From contig CP141139.1 of the NCBI GenBank assembly GCA_035236585.1, forward strand, positions 49,855,217-49,919,216: 64,000 nt of DNA, given 5' to 3'. The notes beneath the pieces are model-generated. The model did not search any database, was not told the DNA's origin, and saw nothing but the letters and a program-made list of their open reading frames with translations. Positions 36,823 to 48,293 of the stretch are shown in pieces; the stretch's first letter is position 1; each line of letters begins with the position of its first letter. This stretch comes from Warburgia ugandensis (lineage: Eukaryota > Streptophyta > Magnoliopsida > Canellales > Canellaceae). The translations under genes and the position numbers were made by a program.

Positions 36823-37370
36823 AGTTCCTGTCAAGAAACTCACAAATTCTCTCTTCCATGTATAATCCATCCTTAAGCTAGCGTGGCATATGGCGCTCAT
36901 CTGGAAAAAGTAAAAGCTCATATGGCTTTCCATAAGCAATGAATGCATTGAGAAGTCTCACTGTGTGCCTGAAATGAACATTCTCATCAATCATGCCATG
37001 AACGAGAAGCAATTTTTCTCTGATCTTTGGCACATGATGCATAATGGAACCATTTTCATAGCCTGCTGGATTTTTTGAAGGCAAACCCATGTACTTTTTA
37101 GTGTAAACTGTGTCATAACCATCCCATGAGGTCACAGGGGCACCAGATACTGCGCATCTAAAGGTCTCGGAAAATCTTGCTAAGGACATGGCAGAGAGGT
37201 ACCCACCATAGGTCCACCCATACAAGTCAAATCCGGCCAGGTTCTACAAGGCCCTACTTGATTAGCCATTCAGCACCTATGTACCGATATTCTGCATCAG
37301 CATGGCCAAAGCTGTATTTGAGAGCAGCCTCAAATTTCAGTCCTCGCCTTGCTGCTCCTTAGTTATCAAG
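36823..37370 (-). pseudogene. Captured dipeptidyl-peptidase IV-like (S9B serine peptidase) C-terminal fragment
   Basis: Minus-strand reading: LDN-x-GAARRGLKFEAALKYSF, AEYRYIGAEWLIK, a stop, then [66 protein letters not shown] and a short tail. This is the alpha/beta-hydrolase end of plant DPP4-like prolyl peptidases. The catalytic Asp (GMIDEN) and His (DERHMP) are present, but the nucleophile motif G-W-S-Y-G-G reads G-W-T-Y-G-G. A stop at about 37,252 and a frame change also disable it. The N-terminal propeller is absent. It lies within the inverted repeats of the Pack-type element, so I infer capture. Confidence 0.85.
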
Positions 37371-39392
37371 CTACAAATAACAAAAGAAATTATGAAATTT
37401 TAAGCATGGGTGTGAGTGAATTTCATATCATGTCAAGAACTAGAAAGACTTCCAAATGTGAATGTACCCAATCAGAGAAATAACAATAACCATTACAATG
37501 TATAAAGAGCAAAAGGAGAATAGGAGAGAGGTCGCCAGTTGCAGCCCTTAAAGAACTCCATTGTTCTTGCAAAATGAGTTAAGAATGGGAAAGAACTGAT
37601 TTCCCTTGTTTTTCTTCTAAGTTGAGCTCTGGGTATCATTTAGAACTTGCCAGTTCTAGAATTTAAGAACTTATGCTACTTAGAACTTGAAGAAGTGGTG
37701 AGTTCCCAAAGTCTACTTGCTTGAAGTTAGAATACGCCGGTTATAGATTCTAGACTTGGCCAGTTCTAGAAGGCTACACCCACCTAAGTAGATTTAAATA
37801 GTTGTGGAAGTAGAAACCAGATTCTGGTCAACTGCTCTCTTTGGCTCTATTGCATTGCAGTGATGTGAACATCAATCCTTTTAATTCTGCTACAAGACTA
37901 CAGAAAAGAAAAGATGAAAAGAAACCTACCAGAAATATCTTTGGGGAGAAAGTCTACCAGACTATTGAATAATCTTGGTGGAAAGTTGGGTTTTTGGCCA
38001 AGTTTCAATGGTTTTCTATGTAATGATAACCTGCATTACAAGCATAGAATGTCCTCATGAAAGAAAACTCTTCAAAACTTATCTTCCTCATTTTGCCTAC
38101 AACAAAAGTGCATAGAAATCCTTGAGAAAATTGTGAAGTGAGTATATTATCTACAGAAAACCTATGACAACTTAGTCAACAAAAGTTCCTAAGGGGCATA
38201 ATAGAAAGCCACGTGCACTAAGCCTTAGAAAGTCTATGCCCATCTATTGACAAAGCCCATATGTGAATGAACATTCAAAAGGGTGCAACTTAGATTTGCA
38301 ACACAGCCATATGGAAGGATTTGAGATGTAATATGGTAAACTTGAAGTTCTTAATAGTTACAAGCTGCTGTGATATGCAAAATGAAGAAAAGCCAGATAA
38401 ATTTAATACCATACTGTATGTTGCTTTGTAATGAAAGAAACATACACGTTCATGTTAACATATTATTCTACCTAGAAAAACATATTCTTGCAAAGATATG
38501 TACCACAACAGAGTGAATAGCAGTAGGAATGCTCTACTTCATTATTTGCAAGAACCTCAGCCCCTTCTCCCATGTTGACGTATCCATGCTGCGTTCGGTA
38601 GGAGCAGATCCTTAGAAAAAGTGAATATCCTGGAATCAACATTATATGCAAATATAACACATGGTATCAACTAATCAATCTAGACTTAGGAATTAAATAA
38701 AAAAGTTGAAGATGGAGAATACACCCTCACTTGTTTGGTTCTAAGGAATCAAATTCTAATCAAGCATTGTCAGCAAAGACCAACGATGACCTTTTATGTG
38801 GATCTGGACTCATAACCAAAAACTGTGAGTTACTTCACAAGGCTAGGCAAGAAGGGAGAGACTGATGTTCGAATAAAATGGTCTTCTTTGTCTGTGGACT
38901 CATGAAACAATGCAGAAATTTTAATCATTAAGAGATTATTCCTTTGTATTCTAGGATGACAAATTCATCATCTCAGTACTTGGGAATGATGGAAAGACCA
39001 GAAAAGAACAGTAGTTTCCATCATGTAATGGCTTTAAAACATGTGACACCTACACTATACACTGCCAAGATAAAGGACTATCCAACCAAAGGCAAGCCAA
39101 CTATGTCAGAGAGTAAATAAAGAATCCATCACTTTAATCAAGCTAATAGAGATGCAGAATGATTCATTAGGGAGAAAATATCAAAAAACATTGAAATGAT
39201 AAAGTATAATCACACATTGCTGCTCCTCAGTTATCAAGCTGCAAATAACCAAAGAAATTATGAAATTTTAGGCATGGGTGTGAGTGAATTTCATACCATG
39301 TCAAGAACCAAAAAGACTTCCAAATGTGAAGGTACCCGCTCAAAGACATAACAATAACCATTATAATGCAAAAGAGCAAAAGGAGAATACTA
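37350..39392 (+). repeat. Direct duplication (37,350-37,530 and 39,219-39,392) inside the Pack-type element
   Basis: Both copies run from TGCTGCTCC.CAGTTATCAA-type sequence through AAAGAAATTATGAAATTTTA, GGTGTGAGTGAATTTCATA and AAAGACTTCCAAATGTGAA to AAAAGGAGAATA, near 90 % identity by eye. The left copy begins in the end of a coding exon of the peptidase fragment and runs into its intron. The 1.7 kb between the copies has no gene I can recognise. Confidence 0.8.
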
Positions 39393-39640
39393 AATAGTTA
39401 ATATTTATTCATCTGTTTTATAGTTCTGCTGGAGAAATTAATAGAAACTATGACTGTAGAGTAGTACAAAAAACTTATGAATGAGCAGATAAAATTTTGT
39501 TTATCTTCCCTCACTGAGTTGTTGAGAAGTGCAGGTATCCATCTGTTCATTGTAGATGTTCCATCACTTAATCGTCCTCTCAAAAGTGTGCCATTGAAAA
39601 TGTCTACAGAAAATCCCAAACATATGCCGTTAAATGAGCT

Positions 39641-39966
39641 TAATAACGGAGAAATTAGCTAAACTGAATAAATTCAATAATGATCCATTAGCTCCAAAGA
39701 CATAAGGTTAAAGAAATAATAGAAACTTGTATCCAATTAGAAAGACACTACCACCTTACTTGGATTCAACTTCCTCTCTCAGCCATGACAAAGACCCTGA
39801 TATGAAGTTTATAGCATCGAACCAATCAACATTCATATGATCACACACACTCAAATACGTTATATGAGATAGAAAAATTACCAAAATGTAGACATTGTTG
39901 CAAATCACAATTAGAAGGTAGATGACTATAAGCAAAAGTTATTACATGAAAGTTAGAAGATAAGTT
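39641..39966. other. Spacer between the Pack-type element and the PIF gene cluster
   Basis: Nothing recognised. One end of the PIF element should lie in or near here, but no terminal repeat could be seen. Confidence 0.3.
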
Positions 39967-40359
39967 CTACATAAACAAAGGCACAATCAAAAGCATGAGA
40001 ATTACAAGTACAAGTCCACCAAGGACATATGCTACTACATTAAATGATGAGGAGGGGGAATTAAATACAAGGGAGAAATGGTCCCAGCCTCCATCTTGTA
40101 ATGCAATAGTGGGCGTCGACACCACATGTTGATCGAATCCCCCATCCCACCGTTCCCGTTGGCGCATTGTCATCCCAATTGGTGGTAAGGGTGGTAACTC
40201 AACCGGCATGTACTCATCAAGCCGCATAAACCATCTTGTATGTTGTTCGTTTGTAGGATAACGTAAGCACCACTTGCCATGATTGGGCTTCGATCGTACT
40301 TGGAGCAACAGCATAGGCCCTCGGTTGCATGCACATAAGGGGTGCAGGTTTTCCTCCAT
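39967..40359 (-). CDS. Small GRF-type zinc-finger-like protein with C-terminal membrane segment
   Basis: An open frame of 130 codons. Residues 8-50 read CACNRGPMLLLQ ... NHGKWCLRYPTNEQHTRWFM then RLDEY. This follows the layout of GRF zinc fingers (C-x-C, then G-x-x-x-x-C, then W/F-x-W-x-DE), with the last Cys replaced. The C-terminus is a 20-residue hydrophobic helix (VAYVLGGLVLVILMLLIVPL) ending the protein. Plant genomes have many small GRF-finger proteins with one C-terminal membrane helix, often associated with transposons. It lies 155 bp downstream of the PIF transposase on the same strand. It may be a captured gene piece or an element accessory gene; both are inferences. Confidence 0.5.
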   Translation of the reverse strand: MEENLHPLCACNRGPMLLLQVRSKPNHGKWCLRYPTNEQHTRWFMRLDEYMPVELPPLPPIGMTMRQRERWDGGFDQHVVSTPTIALQDGGWDHFSLVFNSPSSSFNVVAYVLGGLVLVILMLLIVPLFM

Positions 40360-40513
40360 TCATGTAATAAGATATCATGTGCATATATTTTGCACTATTA
40401 GCAATATGTACAATTCACATAAACATTCATGCATCAATTAAGTCAAGCAATCAAGTAATACATCCTAAAACAAAGTTTAATACACCATTTTTTGGCACAT
40501 GAACGCACATCTA

Positions 40514-42040
40514 CTAGTTATTTCTATGAACATAATCAAACCATAGTTTGTGTACTATGGAAGCACGCCAAGCAGTAGCATCTCGACGAGCGGCCTCCTG
40601 GGTAGGGCTCATCAACGTGCTCTGTGAATTGTTTTTGCTCATCATGAGTGTTTGTAAGCCCTGCAGCTCCATCTCATCCTGATGGAGTACATGCATACCG
40701 GCATTCACCCTCTCCAAGTTTACATAAGCGACAATTTCATCCTCTGAATCACTGGTGAAATTGCAGCTGTCATTGTCATTGGAGATTGGAGACTCAAGAT
40801 TGTCTCCCATCTCCTCTGCCAAACACGGATCGTCAACGCATTCTTGGCGCATAAAATTGTGCAGCGCACATAATGCTTTGACAAGATTAACTTGTGTCCT
40901 AATAGGAAAGGAAGGCGCAATCTTGAGAATGGGAAATCTTTCTATTACGTTCCGCAACTGTGCATGTCAAAGGTTGAATAACACCCCGGCATTTTGTGGT
41001 TGCTGCATTCCCTGGGCAAACTCCTTTAGATGATACCTAGTCTTTTGATACGGGGCAAGAAATTGTTGCCTATTTGCATAACCACCGTCAACCAAGTAGT
41101 ATTTTCCTGTACCATAAGAGCATAAGCAATCAAGGACCGAGGCATCAAGGTATAACCTAAAATGTAAACACATAATGGATTTAACGTCAGGAATTGTCAA
41201 CTGTGGTCCTCGTCTTGTAAGTGCCTCTTTCAGCGCAGCAGCGTCATGTGCAGACCCCTCAAAGCCAGCAAGCACATATGTGAACTGCATGTCAAAATTG
41301 CAACATGCAAGAACATTTTGTGCAATGAATCCTTTCCTGGTATGCCACTTTGACTATTCACGTGGACCCAAGCCATAAACCCTAACAGGTATTAGTGTCC
41401 CATCTGCAGCTCCAATGCAACCCTGTCAATAGTAAGCCGCATTGAATGTTAGTCTTCAATGTCCCAATCTATTGTATTGAAGACTACAAACTACAGATAT
41501 GGTTACCGTGAAATGATTGTCTTTCTGGTAATTGTTTGAAATCTCTGGGTGGTCCTCCGTTGCATGCGGAGCCATAAGGCGACCATACAACTGTAAGATT
41601 GCACAAAGAACTTTATGGAAGTTGGTACTAATGGTGTAAGTGGACCTAAATAGATCCTTCGCAGCTGGTTCATACCTTGAGTCTTGTCCGACAATCATTA
41701 AAAATGTTGCCACCATCTCCTCCATTGTCACCCAGCGGGTACTCGATAAGAGCACGGTGTTTTGGAAAATTTTAACCAACTTAGTAAACTGGAACTGATG
41801 CATTCTATACAATTTTTGGAATCTCAGCCCAGTTTCTTCATAAACTAACTGAAATTCCTCGTAACCTCAAGTACTTTTATGGGTGCGCATCGGACGCAGC
41901 CTTCGCACATGCAACGTAGCATCCTCTTCAAATTGTATAACATGTCTTACTATGTGTGATGCGGCCATGCTTACCACATTATTCACTTCACAAATTACTT
42001 CTTCGTTACATGCAGCACTGCATTGTCCTTCTTCTGCCAT
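40514..42040 (-). pseudogene. PIF/Harbinger transposase (HARBI1-like DDE nuclease)
   Basis: Starts MAEEGQCSAACNEEV at 42,040. The N-terminal part has a stop near 41,868, then MHQFQFTKLVKIFQNTVLL and MEEMVATFLMIVGQDSRYE. After an intron beginning near 41,506 the DDE nuclease follows: GCIGAADGTLIPVRVYG (first Asp), GFIAQNVLACCNFDMQFTYV, YYLVDGGYANRQQFLAPY (second Asp), RNVIERFPILK (Glu) and the tail LCALHNFMRQEC. All three catalytic acidic residues are kept. Stops at 41,354-41,356 and about 40,967-40,969 prevent a full product. The enzyme would cut and insert elements at TWA targets. Its usual partner, a Myb/SANT protein, is encoded upstream on the same strand. Confidence 0.85.
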
Positions 42041-42394
42041 TACCTTATATTATCGCACATGAAACTTGCATTATCATAAAAGGAAATTTTGGCAAAGTCT
42101 CAATTGTTTGTTGTGTCAGTGCACAACGTACGCATATAAAGTGTTACACCTAATAATGAACTTTTGCAACCATAAAAAATTTAAATTGTAATATGCATAT
42201 TACAACATCATCCATATAGAATTAAATGTTCAAATCATATTAAGGCAGCACAATAACCCTTCAAATAATTAAATATTCATAGCCTCAATGTATATGTCTA
42301 ACCATAATAAATATGGCCTATAGAGGTCTAATATAAATACACACCAAATATATTCAACTAAAATAGTTTCTCTGCAAATAGCAAACACCTACAG
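42041..42394. other. Intergenic spacer between PIF transposase and Myb/SANT gene
   Basis: A/T-rich, 350 bp, between two same-strand genes, as in two-gene PIF elements. It should contain the transposase promoter; no specific site was recognised. Confidence 0.5.
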
Positions 42395-42799
42395 GTGCAT
42401 CCTAACATACAAGAGTTGTCTATCCTGCGACCAACGAGCGAAACCCTCCCTAAAGCCATGTCCGTTTTTTGGAGAATACTATATGCCTTAACCTATTCCA
42501 TCTTAGCCAGACCCTCCAAAGAATCCAATGCAGTCATCCACGAGGAGTTGTCGATGCCTGCAAGTCATTCCAACCTTGATATAATAGAAGGATCAATGAA
42601 TGTAGGAGGATCATTGCATGTTGAGGATGATGATTGAGCAACTTGCTTCCCTTTTCTCCTCGCACGTCATGGGGTAACAGTCTTAGAGGAGGGAATTGAG
42701 GATGAGGTTGTGGAGGTATCTTGGCATATAGGGCATTGTGGAAGGTTTCCAAATGGAGATTGCATGTGCAATCCATCAATGTCCCCTTCAGCTTCCTCC
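42395..42799 (-). pseudogene. PIF ORF1 (Myb/SANT protein), 3' part
   Basis: Minus-strand reading: YGEEAEGDIDGLHMQSPFGN, SSSIPSSKTVTP, a stop, RARRKGKQVAQSSSST, then SWMTALDSLEGLAKM and VSLVGRRIDNSCML. Basic and serine-rich sequence followed by a helical tail is usual for the C-terminal half of plant PIF ORF1 proteins. It continues the exon at 48,298-48,540 across the LTR insertion, since the residues on both sides join in frame after removal of one CCATA copy. Three stops show decay. Confidence 0.7.
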
Positions 42800-44136
42800 C
42801 CATATGTGACGACCCGGGTTTTCTCATGCATTTTTAAATGCAATATCTAATTCGTAAAGCAGGATGCATCCCTATTTGAAAACCATTTTATAAAAACCAT
42901 GCAATGCAGCAAAAAATCCTTAGTTTTAAACTCATTTTGAAAACCCCGAGTGTCATTTGCTTTCACAACAACCAAAGTAGTTTTCGAAAAACTTTAGAAA
43001 TCATAAGTATTTTTCCTCAGGTCTATCCAGTCACAACACATAGCCCAACTGTAAATAAATACATATACATGTCCAAAGGGTTGAGAGTTTACTTACATGT
43101 ATAATTGTCTCCTTTTTTATTCACTTGCTCATAGCACTAACATAAGCGTCCTCTACTCATGGATGGAACTATCCTGAAAAATGTTAAGGATAGGGTGAGT
43201 ATATACTATACTCAGTAGGAGTCTATCACTACTAGTTTTGCAATGCATGTTATGTTTAAAATCATGTGCTCTTAAAACATGTGCATGTTCGAACAATCAT
43301 GTTCAAGATTGATATTAAAAACCACTGTCAAACCGAAATACTAACGACTCAAAGAATAGCATAATCTAAGCCGAAAGTATCATATATCATAAACATAATG
43401 ATATGCATAAGATGCTCCACTGAATCCAACTCATGGATATCTGGTATGGTATGGTCAACCAACCTCATGTCATGCCATATGCAATGCAAGTAAATCATCA
43501 AACCATAGGGTCCAAACTATGCCCACAACCTCGCCGTTGTGTGGTCCCCAAGTACCTGAGGACATTGCGTCATAGCCTCCACGGGGCATATGACACATTG
43601 ACCCAGTGTCGTGACACCAGTGGTAGCCCCCTATACCACATGCAGTCGACGTAGGGACATGCCCTTTTTGGGCGTGGTACCCATTCCACCTAGTAGTGGT
43701 AGAGGCTGGGTGGCCAACCCAGACCCCTCGGCATAGCACCCACGAGCTTACTAGCCCAAATCACATAAGATCAAACAAGCAAAAAACCTCTTTTTCAAAA
43801 CTTGTCCTCTTTGGGTCTCTCACAACTGCCTGGCCCTCACAACTGCCTACCCAGCGTCTTTTGGGCACTCCAGCGTCTTTTGGTAACCCTCAAGGACATG
43901 CAATTTTGCAAGAACTCAATGCTCACAAATCATGCAATATATGCAATTTTTTGCAAAACAAATCTATGCATAACGTATATGCAATTATTTGCCAAACATA
44001 TCTATGCATAAAGCATTTATCATATGTACTTATACGTAAGTCATGCTAAACAAGTCATATGCTTATACTTAAAACATGCATTCTCAAAACAATCACAGCT
44101 CTTTTTAAAAGTCTAGTAGCGATAGAGCACCTACCT

Positions 44137-45220
44137 CAAAGTCTTCTGAAGTCACATCCTTTATCACTTTAACCCTTCCCTGGGTCTTATTTATAATCTC
44201 CTTGTTATGAATGGATACAAGGAGTCCTTATTAGTTTTAATCTATTTAGACATTAGACCACAAAATCTACTGTTTATGGTCAATGGTCCTTGCCTAATTC
44301 ATTGCCAGGCTAGATCCTATGATATGGATCTACTTTCCAATAGTTAAACTCTATAATTTATCCTTTAATCCTAATTTTTAAAGTCCCAGGACACCCATGT
44401 ATCCTGGTTGAACCGCGACCGCCTTACATGTGTGTACGCCTAAAGGCCGTGCTAGGGACCGCGTTTTGCATGCGCACATGCATGCTCAAGTGACGCGCTA
44501 CGACGTGCATCATTGCACCGACGCACCTTGTAGTATGGCGCGTCTCAGCTCCCAGGGCACCCCGTGCATCCCGGTCGAGCTAAGACCCATGCCCCATGTC
44601 GTGCATGTACCCGAAGGCCGCATCTGGGACAGTGTTCGCACGTGCACAAGCATGCCTAAGCGATGCGCTATGACACGCGTCCTGAATGACCTCGCGCGAA
44701 CACACCTTGGCGTTAGTCGAAATGTGCCTTGGCTCCCGGGCCGCCCATGCATCCCGGTCGAGCCTGGACTGTGCCTGGGATGCACCGAGGCTATGTCCAT
44801 ACACAGTCGCGTGCCCTTGTGCACAGTGGCGTGCCTGGGACGTCGTGTTCGTGGGCTCAGTCGGGTGTGCATCACGCACCATGCCCAGGACCGTCTTCCT
44901 CGTCGGTCTGGTCCTGGGTTCTGCAATTTTTGGCCGAAAAATGCTAGGTCTAGCCTGGTTTTTACCTGGGGAAGTGGAAGGGAAGGACAACTTACTTGGG
45001 CAGCTGGTGATGGCGCTCCCCGCGCCTGGTCGTCCTCCGTTCCAATTCTGAAAACCCCATGCCACCAGAATTTCGTGAAGAGGAAACCCCCATGCCAAGA
45101 TCGGAAAGGGAAGAGAGGAGAATGGGGAGAATGGCAATGGCCGGCCTGACTTTGCCTGGCTGTTGCCGAAAAGCACAGAGAGACGGGTTTCCGATTTTGC
45201 CAGAAACCCCAGTCTCAAAC
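44137..45220. repeat. GC-rich segment of the LTR remnant with a tandem duplication
   Basis: After 44,430 the base composition jumps to GC-rich, unlike everything around it. Two related units start about 44,445 and about 44,613 and share GCATGC / GCACGTGCACAAGCATGCC words and end CATCCCGGTCGAGC. Long overlapping frames on both strands (for example 44,430-45,149 plus, 44,580-45,218 minus) arise from this composition. They show no domain and none is called as a gene. Confidence 0.6.
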
Positions 45221-47389
45221 TGTGACGACCCGGGTTTTCTCATGCATTTTTAAATGAAAAATCTAAATTCCTAAGGTGGGATCCCGATTTCAAAAACAAT
45301 GCAGTGCAGCAGAAAAATCTTTTATTTGGAATTCATTTTGAAAACCCCGAGTGTCATTTGCTTTCACAACAACTAAGGTAGTTTTTGAAAAACTTCAGAA
45401 ATCATGAATGTTTTTCCCTAGGTCTATCCAGTCACAACACACAGCCCAACTATAAATAAATACATGTCCAAAGGGTAGAGAGTTTACTCACATGTATAGT
45501 TGTCTCCTCTGTTTATTCACTTGCTCGTAGCACTAATATCTCCTGAGACGTCTTCTATTTATAAGTAGAACTATCCTTAAAAATGTTAAGTATAGGGTGA
45601 GTATATACTATACTCAGTAGGAGTCTATCACTACTAGTTTTATAATGCATGAGATGTTTTAAAATCATATGCTCTTTCAAAACATGTGCAAGTCTGAATA
45701 CTCAAGTTCAATATCGATATTAAAATCCATTGTCAAACTGAAATACTAACGACTTAAAGGATCACATAATCCAAAATCGAAAGTATTATATACATATATA
45801 TCATAACATAATGGTGTGCACAAGATGCTCCACTGAATCCAAATCATGGATATCTGGTATGGTATGGTCGACCAACCTCATGTCATGCCATATGCAATGC
45901 ACATAAGTCCACGAAACCATAGGGTCCCACTATGCCCACGATCTCACCGCCGTGTGGTCCCCGGGTACCTAGGGACACAAGATCATATACCTCCACGGGG
46001 CATATGACACTTCGACCTAGTGCCGTGACACCAGTGGTAGCCCCCTGTACCACATGCAGTCGAAGCAGGGACATGCCCTTTTTGGGTGTGGTACCCATCC
46101 ACCTAATAGTGGTAGAGGCTGGGTGGCCAACCCAAACCCCTCAGCATAGCACCCACGAGCTTACTAGCCCAAATCATGTAAGATCAAATAAGCCAAAAAC
46201 CTCTTTTCAAAACCTGTCCTCTTTGGGTCCCTCACAACTGCCTGGCCCTCGACACTCCAGCGTCTTTTGGCAACCCTCAAGGACATGGAATTTTTGCAAG
46301 AACTTAATGCTCATAAATCATGCAATGTATGCAATAGTTTGTAAAACATATTTATGCATAATGTATATGCAATTATTTACAAAACACGTCTATGCATAAA
46401 GCATTTATCACATGCAAGTCATATACTTAAAACATGTATTCACAAAACAATAATAGTTCTTTTAAAAGAATCTAGTAGCGATAGAACACCTACCTGACTA
46501 GGTCGCACTAACCCCTTGTCCTCGTATGCTCCTGAATATGGTTTGGGGAATCAAGGTTAGTTTGGCCTATGTTTTATAGGTTTTAGAGTGGTTGGTCTTA
46601 TTACTTAGGCATTAGGGGTCCATCCCTATGCCTATGGGTGTCCTAAGGTCCTAATTGGGCCTTGGTATCTTCAGTTTTCCAAAGGTCTAGCGGCCACGTG
46701 CCACCATCCTATTCTAAGGTTCATGCCTACCTTTTATTGGACCTTGATCAAGGATTTTATAGTTTGGGTGTGTCTGAGTCATCGACACAGACACAACGCC
46801 TTTTGTGGCGCCTCAATCGGAACTCTAGATTTCAAGTTATAAGCGTTTTAGTGTCACACGTACATAAGGGTCTCAAGAGTGAAAAGATGAAATGCTAGGG
46901 CGCTGCGCGTCAGCGTCATGCGCCCTGGCTTCCTTAAGAAACAAGAAAACCCGCATCGCTAGTGCGCTGCGCGTCTACAGCGTGCGCCTCAGCGGGCACG
47001 TCTGCAGACGCTCCGGGTTTTCTCATCCCTTTCTCTCTTTTGCAGGCGCGTCCCCGGACGCACCCGTTGGTTTTTCTCAGATGCGTCAACATGTTACGTT
47101 CTGGCTGGAATGTTCCGTTCGTCTGGGGGACTGGGGCGTCCTCAGGACACCCTGGTTCGACTCGAACCAGTGTAGCCCAGGGAACGTCCCTGGGTCCTTG
47201 GTGAGTCTCCAGGGCTCCATTTTGCATGGTTTTTCATGCAAAAACCTAGGGAAATTGATCTTAGAACTACTATGAAGATGGATCTTGAGGGATCTTGGGC
47301 ATACCTGGCTCGTTGCTGGGTTTTTCTCCTTATTTTTCCTCTAGGTCACTCCTCCACAATGGGTTTTCTTCAACGTTTTGGGCTGCCAT

Positions 47390-48292
47390 TAGAGGCGCCC
47401 AAGAGCTCTATTTATAGAGCTATGAGAGGGTTCTGGAGGGGGCTCTCACCGCCTTTGAATGGCGGTGGAAAAACCTCCAGAATGGCGGTGATTTCTCCTC
47501 TAATCACGGCCGTTCTAGAACCCTCTAGGAGGTGGAAGATGAAGGGTGCCCGTATCAAAACGGGCCCCTGTGTTTTGCGGCTAAATTCGTTTTTGTAAAA
47601 ATTATAGTTTTGCCCCTGAACTTCGAAGGGCCATAACTTGCTCATTTTAACTCCATTTTGGGTGATTTTGGTCTTGTTGGATTCCTTTTTCCGAAACGCA
47701 CCTAATGGTACCATTTTTAGGACCAAATTTATGGGTTCAATCAAGGTGAATAGTGAAATGACTAAAATGCCCTTATCTTCAAAAACTGATCTTTTCATTA
47801 CTATCTTAGGATTTTAATATTTCAAAATTGGAGTCATTACACAAACGGCTAAAAAAACGCCGAAAAACGTGGTTTTTTTGGAGAGGGGAGATGGAGTTTT
47901 TATAGAGGGGAGAAGGCGGTGCCCCTCAATGGCGGTGCCGCCCTTTCCCCTAGGTTTTCTAGAGAAATCGGGATTTAGGGTTTTCTAGAGGGTTCTTGAG
48001 GTTGAAGAAGACAGGGGGTGCCGTTATCAAAACGGCCCCCTGCGTTTTTTGTCCTTTTTCATTTTTCTGTTTAATTTCTAGAAATACCCCTATCTTTAAA
48101 TGGCTGTAACTTCTTCATACGAACTCCGTTTTGGATGATTTTTGAGGCATTGGATTCCATTTTTCGAGTAGAATCTAATGGTACTAATTTTCTTACAAAT
48201 TCCTTCCTTTACTATTTTAAATAAAGTAAAACATTTAACTCAGTTTATTTCCTAATTTTTGTAAAAATAGTGTAAATTGCTCGGGCATTACA
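47390..48292. repeat. Tandem duplication of the LTR start (TGTAATG) region
   Basis: Two units of about 450 bp lie head to tail (about 47,390-47,838 and about 47,880-48,292). Both hold ATGGCGGT words, TATCAAAACGG, then ACTCCRTTTTGG.TGATTTT and TCTAATGGTAC-like sequence. In minus orientation both start with TGTAATG (48,292 and about 47,838), so the LTR terminus itself is duplicated. Confidence 0.75.
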
Positions 48293-48293
48293 C

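Larger units (their letters stand above)
35458..39640. mobile_element. Second Pack-type inverted-repeat element (PIF-like), DPP4 fragment cargo
   Basis: The left end GGGGGGTTTATTTAACGGCA then TGTGTTTGACGTTTTTGTTGG has an inverted partner near 39,612-39,639 (CCCAAACATATGCCGTTAAA). The core ATTTAACGGCATRTGTTTG matches at all but one position; the outermost G run is lost on the right, so that end is approximate. TTA precedes the left end. GATATC words fill 35,500-35,650. The outer motif GGGGTTTATTTAAC is shared with the element at 6233-9229, so both belong to one broad family. No transposase is inside; a dipeptidyl-peptidase-like fragment is. Confidence 0.6.
42805..48292 (-). mobile_element. LTR-only retrotransposon remnant with perfect CCATA target duplication
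   Basis: In minus orientation it begins TGTAATGCCCGAGC (48,292) and ends GGGTCGTCACA (42,805), with CCATA on both sides (42,800-42,804 and 48,293-48,297). Two copies of a 1.3 kb block are in direct orientation (42,805-44,136 and 45,221-46,495, about 85-90 % identical by eye), each ending CGTCACA. There is no PBS, polypurine tract, gag or pol between them. The right copy has a complete LTR-like start; the left does not. It looks like two LTRs with the interior and the start of one LTR deleted. It splits the PIF ORF1 gene. Confidence 0.8.

Noticed and set aside
36823..37370. DPP4-like fragment as an active peptidase
   Set aside because: Only the C-terminal part is present, with a stop, a frame change and Thr in place of the catalytic Ser.
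44430..45218. Frames of 239 and 212 codons on opposite strands
   Set aside because: Both arise from GC-rich LTR sequence with few stop codons; no domains, and the region is part of an LTR remnant.
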